From Microbacteriaceae bacterium PS02343 (GTDB taxonomy: Bacteria; Actinomycetota; Actinomycetes; Actinomycetales; Microbacteriaceae): a stretch of DNA of 51,499 bases. The notes beneath the pieces are model-generated. The model did no database searches, was not told where the DNA came from, and saw only the letters and a list, made by a program, of their open reading frames with translations. The stretch covers positions 1 through 51,499 of the forward strand of contig JASCOA010000008.1 of NCBI GenBank assembly GCA_029959365.1. The letters run 5' to 3'. Positions 1-9,106 of this stretch are shown here, piece by piece. How positions within the stretch are numbered: position 1 is the stretch's first letter; each line of letters opens with the position of its first letter. The position numbers and the translations under genes were made by a program.

Positions 1-83
1 GCGCCGGCCCGCGCCCGCCGAAGTCCGCCCCGCCCGCCCCGCGCCCAGCTCCGGCACCCCCGACCACCCGCCCCGCCCCGCCG

Positions 84-95
84 TAGAATCGCCGC
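84..95 (+). promoter_or_regulatory. -10 box giving a leaderless start for the PRD antiterminator gene
   Basis: A TAGAAT box at 84-89 is followed by exactly six bases and then the ATG at 96. Transcription from such a box would begin at or next to the A of the ATG, so the mRNA would have no leader. No Shine-Dalgarno sequence is visible. The -35 region is GC-rich and not recognisable. The bases before this box (1-83) hold nothing else I can support. Confidence 0.5.
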
Positions 96-1031
96 ATGCC
101 CGCCGCCGAGTCCGCGCCCCCGCAGCGCGGCGGGGCGCACAAGGTGCTCAACAACAACGTCGTCATCACCGTCGACCCGCAGGGCCGCGAGCGCGTGCTG
201 ATGGGCCGCGGCCTGGGCTTCCAGCTGCGGCCCGACTCGGTGATCGACTTCGCGAAGGTCGAGAAGACCTTCGTGCTCGACGCCGGCGCCGATCCGGCGC
301 ACGCCGCCGCGGTGCTGACGGCCACCCCGTACCCGGTCGTCGAGGCGGTCACCGAGGGCATCGAGCAGGCGGAGCGCGCCCTCGGCCGCGATCTCGGGCG
401 GCACGTGGCGGTCGCGATCATCGACCACGTCGGCTTCGTGCTCGAGCGGCTGCGGAAAGGCGTGCGCATCCCCGCCGCCTCGATGCCCGAGCTGGGCGTG
501 CTCTACCCCGAGGAGTTCGGCGCCGCCCAGGCGCTCGCCGCCTACCTGGAGCAGCGGCTCGACGTGCGCTTCCCGACCGAGGAGTCGGTGTTCCTCACCA
601 CCCACCTGCTGAATGCCACGCGCGACGAGCCGAACGGCACCGCGGCGCTGCTGTTCCGCCGCGTGCAGCACGTGGTGTCGACGATCGAGAGCCGCTACGG
701 CATCGAGCTCGACACGCAGGGCGCCGACTACGCGCGCTTCATCCTGCACGTCAAGTTCCTGCTGCAGCGGCTCGTCTCGCAGACGATGCTGCGCGGCGGC
801 GACAGCTCCTTCTACGACTTCGCGGTGCAGCGCTACCCCGAGGCCCACGCCTGCGCGGTCGACGTGCGCGACTACGTGCTCGCCTCCACCGGCTCGACCC
901 TCACCGACGAGGAGATGCTCTACCTCATCGTGCACATCGAGCGCCTCACGCAGCGCGTCGCCGAAGCGGATGCGCCCACCCCGCCCCCCGGCGAGCGAGC
1001 GGATGCGGAACCGCCGTCACCGCCCGCCTGA
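96..1031 (+). CDS. bglG: PRD-domain transcription antiterminator, BglG/LicT family
   Basis: An RNA-binding antiterminator of 311 residues that should bind the RAT RNA just downstream and allow transcription of the beta-glucoside operon. The N-terminus carries the CAT RNA-binding domain (about residues 14-70, with KVLNNNVV near 16-23). Two PTS regulation domains follow. The four histidines expected to be phosphorylated by the PTS are all present: H111 and H170 in PRD1, H218 and H280 in PRD2. The length is slightly above the usual 275-285 because of about 14 extra N-terminal residues and a Pro/Ala-rich tail. The ATG at 96 is chosen because a -10 box sits six bases upstream. In this family the EIIB of the cognate permease inactivates the protein when no substrate is present; that part is family knowledge. 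The tail contains two in-frame copies of the GCGGATGC word. Confidence 0.93.
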   Translation: MPAAESAPPQRGGAHKVLNNNVVITVDPQGRERVLMGRGLGFQLRPDSVIDFAKVEKTFVLDAGADPAHAAAVLTATPYPVVEAVTEGIEQAERALGRDLGRHVAVAIIDHVGFVLERLRKGVRIPAASMPELGVLYPEEFGAAQALAAYLEQRLDVRFPTEESVFLTTHLLNATRDEPNGTAALLFRRVQHVVSTIESRYGIELDTQGADYARFILHVKFLLQRLVSQTMLRGGDSSFYDFAVQRYPEAHACAVDVRDYVLASTGSTLTDEEMLYLIVHIERLTQRVAEADAPTPPPGERADAEPPSPPA

Positions 1032-1069
1032 CCGGTCGCACCCCGCCCGGCACCGCGCATCCGCTGTGC

Positions 1070-1075
1070 TAACGT
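1070..1075 (+). promoter_or_regulatory. possible -10 of an internal promoter before the RAT
   Basis: TAACGT lies 38 bases after the stop of the antiterminator gene and about 40 bases upstream of the RAT, which is where a promoter for the antiterminated permease operon should be. No convincing -35 is seen. A 7-bp hairpin (arms 1083-1089 and 1096-1102) lies at the start of the predicted leader. Confidence 0.35.
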
Positions 1076-1114
1076 GACCGCTGCGGAACGCTGCAGTTCC
1101 GCCGGATTCCACTC

Positions 1115-1143
1115 GGATCGTTACTGCACGGCAGGCGAAACCT
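1115..1143 (+). promoter_or_regulatory. RAT: ribonucleic antiterminator site for BglG/LicT
   Basis: GGATCGTTACTGC at 1115-1127, then four loop bases or so and GCAGGCGAAACCT at 1131-1143. This matches the classical bgl/lic RAT (GGATTGTTACTGC...GCAGGCAAAACCT) with only a couple of substitutions. Its 3' end shares bases 1138-1143 with the left arm of the following terminator, so the RAT hairpin and the terminator are mutually exclusive. This is the expected architecture for PRD-protein control. Confidence 0.93.
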
Positions 1144-1190
1144 GAGCTCACGAAGGTCGACAGACCCTCGTCACGAGCTCAGGTTTTTTT
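1138..1190 (+). terminator. rho-independent terminator controlled by the RAT
   Basis: Perfect 12-bp arms AAACCTGAGCTC (1138-1149) and GAGCTCAGGTTT (1175-1186), with an inner stem (1150-1158 against 1163-1171, one mismatch) closing a GACA loop. A run of seven T follows at 1184-1190. It lies entirely upstream of the permease ATG at 1267, so it stops transcription unless the antiterminator stabilises the RAT. Confidence 0.93.
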
Positions 1191-1266
1191 GTTGCCCGAA
1201 AGCCGGTCGGAGGGGCTCCGCGAGAAGCAGGCCGCATCGCAGCGGCGAAAGGATCCCCCACCCCAC

Positions 1267-3129
1267 ATGGATTACCCGAAGACCGCAGCCGGCGTGCTGA
1301 AGTCCGTCGGCGGCGAGGAGAACGTGCAGTCGCTCGTGCACTGCGCCACCCGCCTCCGCTTCGTGCTCAAGGACACCGCCAAGGCCGACACCGCCGCGGT
1401 GCGCGCCACCCCCGGCGTCATCACCACCGCCGAGGCCGGCGGCCAGTACCAGGTCGTCATCGGCAACGAGGTGCCCGAGGTCTTCGCTGCGATCACCGCG
1501 GCGGCGCCCCGCCTCGCGCCGGCCGGCACCGAGACCGCGACGGCGACCGAGGACGGCCCGAAGGGCAACATCCTCAACCGCTTCATCGCGATGATCTCGG
1601 CGATCTTCCTGCCCTTCGTGTGGGTGCTCGCGGGCACCGGACTGCTCAAGGCGTTCCTCGCCGCGGCCACCACCTTCGGCTGGCTCGACGCGACCACGAC
1701 CACCTACACGGTGCTCAACGCCGCGGGCGACGCGTTCATCAACTTCCTGCCGCTGGCGATCGCCATCACCGCGGCGAAGTACTTCAACGCCAACCAGTTC
1801 ACCTCGCTGGCCATCGCCGGCGCGCTGGTCTACCCGGCGATCGTGGCGCTCAACGGCGCTCCCGACCTCACCTTCTTCGGCATCCCGCTGGTCATGGTCA
1901 GCTACGTCTCGAGCGTGATCCCCGTGATCATCATCGTGTGGCTGCAGGGCTACGCCGAGCGCTTCCTGCTGAAGGTGCTGCACTCCTCCGTGCGCCGCTT
2001 CCTCACCCCGCTGATCGTCGTCACCCTCGCGGTGCCGCTGACGCTGCTGGTGGTCGGGCCGATCTCCAACCTGCTCTCGAGCGGCATCGGCGACGGAATC
2101 TCGTGGGTCTTCGACACCGTGCCGTGGCTCGGCGGCGCCATCATGGGCGGCGTCTGGCAGGTGCTCGTCATGTTCGGCCTGCACTGGGGCCTCGTGCCGA
2201 TCATGCTCGTGGAGATCGCGGCCGGCAACGGCAGCGACCTGCTCGCCCCGGTCTTCGCCGCCGTGCTCGCGCAGTCGGCCGCCACCCTCGCGGTGCTCAT
2301 CCGCGCCCGCTCCGCCGCGCTCAAGCAGCTCGCCGGTCCGGCCGCGTTCTCCGGCTTCCTCGCGGGCATCACCGAGCCGGCCATCTACGGCGTCAACCTG
2401 CCGCTCAAGAAGCCGTTCGTCTTCGGCATCGTCGGCGGCGTCGTCGGCGGCGCGATCATCGCGGCCGGCGGCTCGGCGGCCAGCGCCTTCGTCTTCCCGT
2501 CGCTGCTCGGCATCCCCTCGCTGCTCGGCATCGGCAACGTCGCGACGCTCTTCATCGGCATCGCGGTCGCCGTGGCGATCGCCTTCACCCTCACGATGGT
2601 CTTCGGCTTCAAGGAGCCCGAGGCCGCCGCTCCCGCCGCCGCCGAGTCGGCGGACGACGTCGACCTCGACGTGCGCAGCCCCCTCGACGGCACCATCGTG
2701 CCGCTCGACGAGGTCGGCGACACCGTCTTCGCCTCGGGTGCCCTGGGCCGCGGCGTCGGCATCGCGCCGACCGCCGGCACCGTCTACGCGCCGTTCGCGG
2801 GCGAGGTCGTCGCGGTCTTCCCGACCGGCCACGCGATCGGACTGCGCGCGGCCAACGGCGCCGAGCTGCTCATCCACATCGGCGTCAACACCGTCAAGCT
2901 CGGCGGACGGCACTTCGCCGTCAAGGTCGAGCAGGGCCAGCGGGTCGCCGCGGGCGACGTGCTCATCGAGTTCGACCGCGCGGCCATCCTCGAGGCGGGC
3001 TACGACCTCACCAGCCCGGTGATCGTGACCAACGGCGAGCAGTTCGCCATCGCAGCGGAGCCCGCCGCGGGCGCCGTCCAGCACGGCGAGGCGCTCTACC
3101 TCGCCGTCGCCGCCGCCCCCGCGCAGTAG
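1267..3129 (+). CDS. bglF: PTS beta-glucoside-specific permease EIIBCA
   Basis: A membrane PTS permease of 620 residues in the order IIB-IIC-IIA that imports and phosphorylates aryl- or beta-glucosides. The IIB phosphocysteine is C26 in HCATRLRF. The multi-span IIC region covers about residues 100-460 and includes the GITEPAIYGVNLP signature. The IIA domain occupies the last 150 residues, with H537 (LIHIGVNTV) as the phosphorylation site and H522 as its partner. The frame is open from 1189, but that codon lies in the terminator T-run, so the ATG at 1267 is chosen; AAAGGA at 1248-1253 is a possible ribosome site. The gene sits directly behind the RAT/terminator switch, and its IIB is the expected negative regulator of the upstream antiterminator. 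Confidence 0.95.
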   Translation: MDYPKTAAGVLKSVGGEENVQSLVHCATRLRFVLKDTAKADTAAVRATPGVITTAEAGGQYQVVIGNEVPEVFAAITAAAPRLAPAGTETATATEDGPKGNILNRFIAMISAIFLPFVWVLAGTGLLKAFLAAATTFGWLDATTTTYTVLNAAGDAFINFLPLAIAITAAKYFNANQFTSLAIAGALVYPAIVALNGAPDLTFFGIPLVMVSYVSSVIPVIIIVWLQGYAERFLLKVLHSSVRRFLTPLIVVTLAVPLTLLVVGPISNLLSSGIGDGISWVFDTVPWLGGAIMGGVWQVLVMFGLHWGLVPIMLVEIAAGNGSDLLAPVFAAVLAQSAATLAVLIRARSAALKQLAGPAAFSGFLAGITEPAIYGVNLPLKKPFVFGIVGGVVGGAIIAAGGSAASAFVFPSLLGIPSLLGIGNVATLFIGIAVAVAIAFTLTMVFGFKEPEAAAPAAAESADDVDLDVRSPLDGTIVPLDEVGDTVFASGALGRGVGIAPTAGTVYAPFAGEVVAVFPTGHAIGLRAANGAELLIHIGVNTVKLGGRHFAVKVEQGQRVAAGDVLIEFDRAAILEAGYDLTSPVIVTNGEQFAIAAEPAAGAVQHGEALYLAVAAAPAQ

Positions 3130-4713
<1,584 letters not shown>

Positions 4714-4725
4714 CCCCCGACGACC

Positions 4726-4753
4726 GGCGCCCGAGCCAGCGTGCTCGGGCGCC
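4726..4753 (+). other. strong intercistronic hairpin without a T-run
   Basis: Perfect 11-bp arms GGCGCCCGAGC (4726-4736) and GCTCGGGCGCC (4743-4753) around a 6-base loop, placed immediately before the ribosome site (GGAGA, 4755-4759) of the next gene. The absence of a T-run argues against full termination. It may reduce read-through, protect the upstream message from 3' decay, or modulate initiation at the TTG of the HAD gene. Confidence 0.65.
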
Positions 4754-4766
4754 CTGGAGACACCCC

Positions 4767-5615
4767 TTGACCTTCCGCCAGCGCATCGCCTTCCTCGACG
4801 TGGACGGCACGATCATCGACCACGGCGAGCGCATCGCCCCCTCCACGATCGAGGCCATCCGCACCGCGCGGGCCAACGGGCACCTCGTGTACGTGTCGAC
4901 CGGGCGCGCGGCCACCGAGATCTACCCGATCATCAGCGACATCGGCTTCGACGGCGCTGTGCTCGCCGGCGGCGGCTTCGCCCGCGTCGGCGAGGAGCTC
5001 GTCATCGCGCGCACCATGCCGCAGCAGGCGACCGAGCGGATGGTCGACTGGTTCGAGCAGGCCGGTTACGACTTCTACCTGCAGTCCTTCACCGACCTCT
5101 TCCCGAGCCCGGGTGTGCGCGACCGCTTCTCGCACTACCTCGACGCCGACCGCGGCGCCGGCGGCCCCGACTCGGTGGTCGACGGAGGCGAGGAGCACCC
5201 GGCGCTGCGGCGCTTCGCGGATGTACGGCCCTACCCGGGCGAGGGCATCGCCAAGGCGGTGTTCCTCGGCGACGACGAGACCGCCTACGACCGCGCGGTC
5301 GAGGCCTTCGCGGGCGAGTTCCACGTCATCACGGGCACCATCCCGCACCTGGGCCGCGGCGCCGGCGAGGTCACGCTGCACGGCGTCAACAAGGGCACGA
5401 CGATCGTGCAGCTGCTCGAGCACCTGGGCCTCGACCTGGCCGACTCGATCGGCATCGGCGACAACGGCAACGACGTCGAGATGCTGCAGCTCTGCGGCGT
5501 CGGCATCGCGATGGGCAACGCCGCGGACGAGATCAAGGCGCACGCCGACGAGGTCACCACCGCGGTGCTCGACGACGGCATCTGGAACGCGTTCCGCAAG
5601 CACGGTCTGGTGTGA
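4767..5615 (+). CDS. HAD-superfamily phosphatase, Cof type
   Basis: A cytoplasmic phosphatase of 282 residues with the Cof-type (IIB cap) layout. Motif I is FLDVDGT with nucleophile D11 and D13, motif II is the serine/threonine in YVSTGR, and the last motif is GIGDNGNDVEM near the C-terminus. The start is TTG at 4767, supported by GGAGA at 4755-4759 with seven bases of spacing; no ATG or GTG lies between the previous gene and motif I in this frame. The position behind bglA suggests a sugar-phosphate substrate, but specificity cannot be read from sequence. Its stop overlaps the GTG start of the next gene by four bases. Confidence 0.88.
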   Translation: MTFRQRIAFLDVDGTIIDHGERIAPSTIEAIRTARANGHLVYVSTGRAATEIYPIISDIGFDGAVLAGGGFARVGEELVIARTMPQQATERMVDWFEQAGYDFYLQSFTDLFPSPGVRDRFSHYLDADRGAGGPDSVVDGGEEHPALRRFADVRPYPGEGIAKAVFLGDDETAYDRAVEAFAGEFHVITGTIPHLGRGAGEVTLHGVNKGTTIVQLLEHLGLDLADSIGIGDNGNDVEMLQLCGVGIAMGNAADEIKAHADEVTTAVLDDGIWNAFRKHGLV

Positions 5616-6790
5616 ACGGGTCCGGGGCGCGTGCGCGCTCCTCCGCCCTGCTCCTCGTCACCGTGCTCGTCGTCGCGGCGAACCTGCGCGCCCCGATCAC
5701 GTCGGTCGGCCCGGTGCTCGAACCGCTCGCCGAGGGCACCGGTCTGACCGAGTCGCAGCTCGGGCTGCTCGGCGCGATCCCGCTGCTCGCCTTCGCCGCG
5801 GTGAGCCCGCTGGTGCACGCGCTGGCCAGCCGCGTGGGCCGCGAGCGCGCGGTGGCGCTGGCGCTGCTCGTGCTGACCGTCGCGACGGTCTACCGCTCGC
5901 TGCCGCTGCCGGGTGCGCTCTGGTTCGGCACCGTGGCGATCGGCGCCGCGATCGCGGTGGGCAACGTGCTCGTGCCGGCGATCGTGAAGGCCGACTTCCC
6001 GGGCCGCGTCGCCCGCGCGACCGGCGCCTACTCGGCGGTGCTCAGCGCCTTCGCCGCCATCGCCTCGGGGCTCGCACTGCCCATCGCGCACGCCGCCGGG
6101 TGGCAGGCTGCCATCGGCTGCTGGGCGCTGCTCTCGGTGGTGGCCCTGCTCGTCTGGCTGCCGCGGCTGCGCGGCACCGCGCCGCAGCAGCGCGTCGCGG
6201 CCGCGAAGCCCGCCGGCTCGATGTGGACCTCGCCGCTCGCCTGGCAGGTGGCCGTCTACATGGGCTCGCAGTCGACCGTGTTCTACCTGCTCGTCACCTG
6301 GCTGCCTACGATCGAGCGCTCGATCGGCGTCGATCCGGTCGCCGCTGGCTGGCACCTCTTCGGCTTCCAGGCGGTCGGCATCGTCGCGGGCCTGGCGATC
6401 ACTGCCGCGCTGCACGGGAGAGCGGATCTGCGGCTCGCCGCCGCCGGCGTCGCCGGTCTCATGCTGCTCGCCATGGCGGGCCTGCTGCTCGCGCCCGGCG
6501 TCTCCCTGCTCTGGGTGCTGCTGGCCGGCCTCGGCACCGGCTCGTCGATCGTCGTGGCCCTCACCCTCATCGCCCAGCGCGCCCGCAGCGCCGGCGACGC
6601 GGGCCGGCTCTCGGGCATGGCGCAGGGCGTCGGCTACCTGCTCGCCGCGATGGGCCCGGCGGGCGCCGGGGTGCTGCTCGAGGCCACGGGGGACTGGCGC
6701 CTGCTCGCGGTGGCGACCGCCGTCGTCGCCGCGGTGCAGCTCGTGTTCGGGCTGCTGGCCGGGCGCGACCGCGTGACGCACGCGGGGTGA
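5612..6790 (+). CDS. MFS transporter, CynX/NimT-like
   Basis: A membrane protein of 392 residues with about twelve hydrophobic segments, starting at a GTG that overlaps the previous stop (GTGA). The early NLRAPITSVGPVL segment and the loop around ASRVGRERA resemble the CynX/NimT (cyanate/2-nitroimidazole) branch of the major facilitator superfamily. It is translationally coupled to the HAD gene and is probably the last gene of the bgl transcript, although an export role in beta-glucoside use is not obvious. The substrate is unknown. Confidence 0.85.
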   Translation: MNGSGARARSSALLLVTVLVVAANLRAPITSVGPVLEPLAEGTGLTESQLGLLGAIPLLAFAAVSPLVHALASRVGRERAVALALLVLTVATVYRSLPLPGALWFGTVAIGAAIAVGNVLVPAIVKADFPGRVARATGAYSAVLSAFAAIASGLALPIAHAAGWQAAIGCWALLSVVALLVWLPRLRGTAPQQRVAAAKPAGSMWTSPLAWQVAVYMGSQSTVFYLLVTWLPTIERSIGVDPVAAGWHLFGFQAVGIVAGLAITAALHGRADLRLAAAGVAGLMLLAMAGLLLAPGVSLLWVLLAGLGTGSSIVVALTLIAQRARSAGDAGRLSGMAQGVGYLLAAMGPAGAGVLLEATGDWRLLAVATAVVAAVQLVFGLLAGRDRVTHAG

Positions 6791-6823
6791 GGCGCACCGC
6801 ATCCGCTCGTCGCCCGTGAGCGC

Positions 6824-6840
6824 TGTCAACTTAGTTGACA
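6824..6840. promoter_or_regulatory. palindromic operator overlapping a -35 box
   Basis: TGTCAACT (6824-6831), one T, AGTTGACA (6833-6840): a perfect 8-bp inverted repeat. Its right arm supplies a consensus-like TTGACA (6835-6840), with AGGATC 18 bases downstream as a weak -10. A repressor bound here would block the promoter of the SDR gene at 6907. The style resembles MarR-type boxes, but no such regulator gene is adjacent, so the binder is unknown. Confidence 0.6.
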
Positions 6841-6906
6841 CCCGCGTTGCGCACGGGCAGGATCGAGTCGCGTCATCGTCGACGCCCCCGACCCGAAAGG
6901 CACCCC

Positions 6907-7899
6907 ATGAGCGAGATCCTCACCTCCAAGGCCACCGTCGGCACCTGGCTCGACCACCCGGTGGGCGGCGAGCTGCTGCGCGGCCTGCTCGCCCAGGGCG
7001 GCCAGAGCGCCGAGGCGCTCGCCCCGGCACGCAGCCTGCCGCTGCGCCAGCTCGTCGCGATGAGCAACGGGGCCCTGCCCGCCGAGGTCGTCGAGCACCT
7101 GGTGCGCGGCGCGAACGGCGGCGAGCTGCCGCCCGAGGAGACCGCCGAGGACGAGGTCGTCGAGCTGCCGAGCGGTGCCCGCTTCGCCGGTCGCACCGTC
7201 ATCGTCACGGGCGCTGGCTCGGGCATCGGCAAGGCCACGGCCGAGCGCATCCTGCGTGAGGGCGGCCGCGTCATCGCCGTCGACATCGCCGAGGACCGCC
7301 TCGCCGCCCTGACCGGCGACGTCGTCGCGGTCGCCGGCGACATCACCAAGCAGGACGACATCGACCGCATCGTCGCCGCGGCGGGCGAGCGCATCGACGG
7401 CCTCGCGAACATCGCCGGCATCATGGACGACATGACCCCGGTGCACGAGGTCGGCGACGACGTCTGGCGCCGCGTCTTCGCGGTCAACGTCGACGGCACC
7501 TTCCTGCTCAGCCGCGCCGTCATCCCCGTGATGCTGGCCGCAGGCAAGGGCTCGATCGTCAACATCGCCAGCGAGGCGGGCCTGCGCGGCTCCGCGGCGG
7601 GCGCCGCCTACACGGCCTCCAAGCACGCGGTCGTCGGCCTCACCAAGAGCGCCGCCTTCATGTACTCCCACCTGGGCCTGCGCATCAACGCGGTCGCGCC
7701 CGGGCCGGTGGCCACGGGCATCCAGGCGAGCTTCGGCTCCGAGCTCGGCGCCGAGCGCATCCGCGGCGCCATGACGCTGCTGCCCGCGGTGGCCCAGCCC
7801 GAGCAGCTCGCCGCCTCGATCACCTTCCTGCTCAGCGACGACGGCACCAACGTCTCGGGCGCGATCCTGGCCTCGGACGGCGGCTGGTCGGCGCAGTAG
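6907..7899 (+). CDS. SDR-family oxidoreductase with an N-terminal helical extension
   Basis: A protein of 330 residues whose C-terminal 235 residues are a classical short-chain dehydrogenase. The nucleotide motif TGAGSGIG is at 101-108, the catalytic serine is S222 in NIAS, and Y235-x3-K239 is in YTASK. The first 95 residues are unusual: a predicted helical, Leu/Ala-rich module with VGTWLDHPVGGELLRGLL and a second LPLRQLVAMSNG segment. It looks like the small helical domain sometimes found at the ends of actinobacterial glycosidases (from memory). The ATG at 6907 follows a GAAAGG ribosome site. The gene stands alone behind a palindromic operator. The substrate is unknown. Confidence 0.88.
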   Translation: MSEILTSKATVGTWLDHPVGGELLRGLLAQGGQSAEALAPARSLPLRQLVAMSNGALPAEVVEHLVRGANGGELPPEETAEDEVVELPSGARFAGRTVIVTGAGSGIGKATAERILREGGRVIAVDIAEDRLAALTGDVVAVAGDITKQDDIDRIVAAAGERIDGLANIAGIMDDMTPVHEVGDDVWRRVFAVNVDGTFLLSRAVIPVMLAAGKGSIVNIASEAGLRGSAAGAAYTASKHAVVGLTKSAAFMYSHLGLRINAVAPGPVATGIQASFGSELGAERIRGAMTLLPAVAQPEQLAASITFLLSDDGTNVSGAILASDGGWSAQ

Positions 7900-7910
7900 C
7901 GACGGCCGGG

Positions 7911-7946
7911 GAGCGGATGCGGGCGCTCCGGGCACCGCATCCGCTC
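7911..7946. terminator. bidirectional hairpin made of the GCGGATGC word
   Basis: GAGCGGATGCG (7911-7921) and CGCATCCGCTC (7936-7946) form 11 perfect pairs around a 14-base loop. It lies in the 51-bp gap between two convergent genes, which fits a terminator for both, although neither side has a T-run. Confidence 0.6.
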
Positions 7947-7950
7947 GCCG

Positions 7951-8574
7951 TCAGCGCGCGACCGGCTGGCGCAGGATCGTGCGCAGGCGCTCGGGCGCGC
8001 TGCGCCGCGGATCGCCGAGGTAGATCTCGTGGTGACGGCCCGTGAGCCGCAGGCCGCGCTCGGCGGCGACGCCGTGCATCCGCTCGATCACCGGGCCCTC
8101 GTCGTCGTAGGGGCCGATGTGCAGCGTCTGCAGCGCGAGGCCCACGTCGAGGCGCTCGTGCCGCACGGCGTCGAGGCGCGGCGCGGCGCCCTTGCGCGCG
8201 ATCGTCGCGCGGGCCGCCTCGATGTGCTCCGTCCCGAGCCAGTCGGGGGTCATGATCATGAGCGTCCAGCGCCAGCGGCTCTTGTCGCGCGCTCGCGTGA
8301 AGGCGGCCAGATCGTCGGCCCACCAGCGGCCCTCGAGCGGCATCATGCCGAAGTCGCGCCCCAGCTCGCGCTTGCTGAGCGCCTTCAGCGCGTAGGCGAG
8401 CGGATACAGGCTGGCCAGCGAGTCCGTGTACAGCGCGGTGGCGTCCGGGTCGCCCTCGCCGTCGATCATGAGGAAGTCCATCGCCGGCACGACGAGTTCG
8501 TCGAAGGCCCCGCGTCGGGCGGTGTAGCCGGGGATCGTGCGCTTGCCGTCGAGCTTCGGCGCCGGCTCAACCAT
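7951..8574 (-). CDS. GyrI-like small-molecule-binding protein
   Basis: A soluble protein of 207 residues. It belongs to the GyrI-like/SOUL-type effector-binding proteins, recognisable from the FDELVVPAMDFLMIDGEGDP opening, the long WRWTLMIMTPDWL strand and the LHIGPYDDEG turn. It has no DNA-binding domain. It overlaps the TetR gene upstream by eight bases, so the two are translationally coupled and the protein may work with that regulator, for example as a ligand-binding partner; this is inference. The start ATG at 8574 precedes a typical family N-terminus. Confidence 0.8.
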   Translation of the reverse strand: MVEPAPKLDGKRTIPGYTARRGAFDELVVPAMDFLMIDGEGDPDATALYTDSLASLYPLAYALKALSKRELGRDFGMMPLEGRWWADDLAAFTRARDKSRWRWTLMIMTPDWLGTEHIEAARATIARKGAAPRLDAVRHERLDVGLALQTLHIGPYDDEGPVIERMHGVAAERGLRLTGRHHEIYLGDPRRSAPERLRTILRQPVAR

Positions 8575-9094
8575 CGAGCAAGGACTGCAGCAGGGCGCCC
8601 GCGCGGGCGGTGAGGGTCTCGCGGTCGGCGGTGAGCAGCCCCTCGTCGCCGACGACCCAGAGGCTGTGCAGCAGACCGCCGACGACGGCCGCGGCGAGGC
8701 GGGCGCGCAGGTCGGCGTCGGGGCCGTCGAGCAGCGCTCGGAACGGCTCGACGAAGTGCTGCTCGTGCTCGGTGCGCAGGCGCGAGGCGACCCCGTCGGC
8801 GTCGCTCGCGCGCACCAGGGCGAGGAACACGTCGCGCACTCCCTCGCGCTGCGCGAGCAGCTCGGCGATGAAGCGCTCGCCCAGGCTCTCGCGCGGCCCG
8901 TCGAAGGCCATGGCGCCCGCCTCGAGGGCGACGGTGTCGAGGAACAGCGGCTCCTTGCCGCCGAAGTGCCGGATCACCAGCGACGGGTCGACCCCGGCCT
9001 CGCCGGCGATGTCGCGCACCGAGGTGCGGGCGTAGCCGCGCTCGCGGAACAGCCGCGACGCGGCTCCGTGGATCGCGTCGCGGCTGGAGCTCAT
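8567..9094 (-). CDS. TetR/AcrR-family transcriptional regulator
   Basis: A regulator of 175 residues with an N-terminal helix-turn-helix: RDAIHGAASRLFRERGYARTS leads into VRDIAGEAGVDPSLVIRHFGGKEPLF. The C-terminal ligand domain is all-helical and ends in the LAAAVVGGLLHSL segment seen in the TetR_C_17/AcrR-like group. Only 12 bases separate it from the symporter gene, and a TAGGCT box lies nine bases upstream of the ATG, so it may have its own near-leaderless promoter as well as sharing the upstream transcript. The ligand is unknown. Confidence 0.88.
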   Translation of the reverse strand: MSSSRDAIHGAASRLFRERGYARTSVRDIAGEAGVDPSLVIRHFGGKEPLFLDTVALEAGAMAFDGPRESLGERFIAELLAQREGVRDVFLALVRASDADGVASRLRTEHEQHFVEPFRALLDGPDADLRARLAAAVVGGLLHSLWVVGDEGLLTADRETLTARAGALLQSLLDG

Positions 9095-9106
9095 GGTGGG
9101 CCGAGC

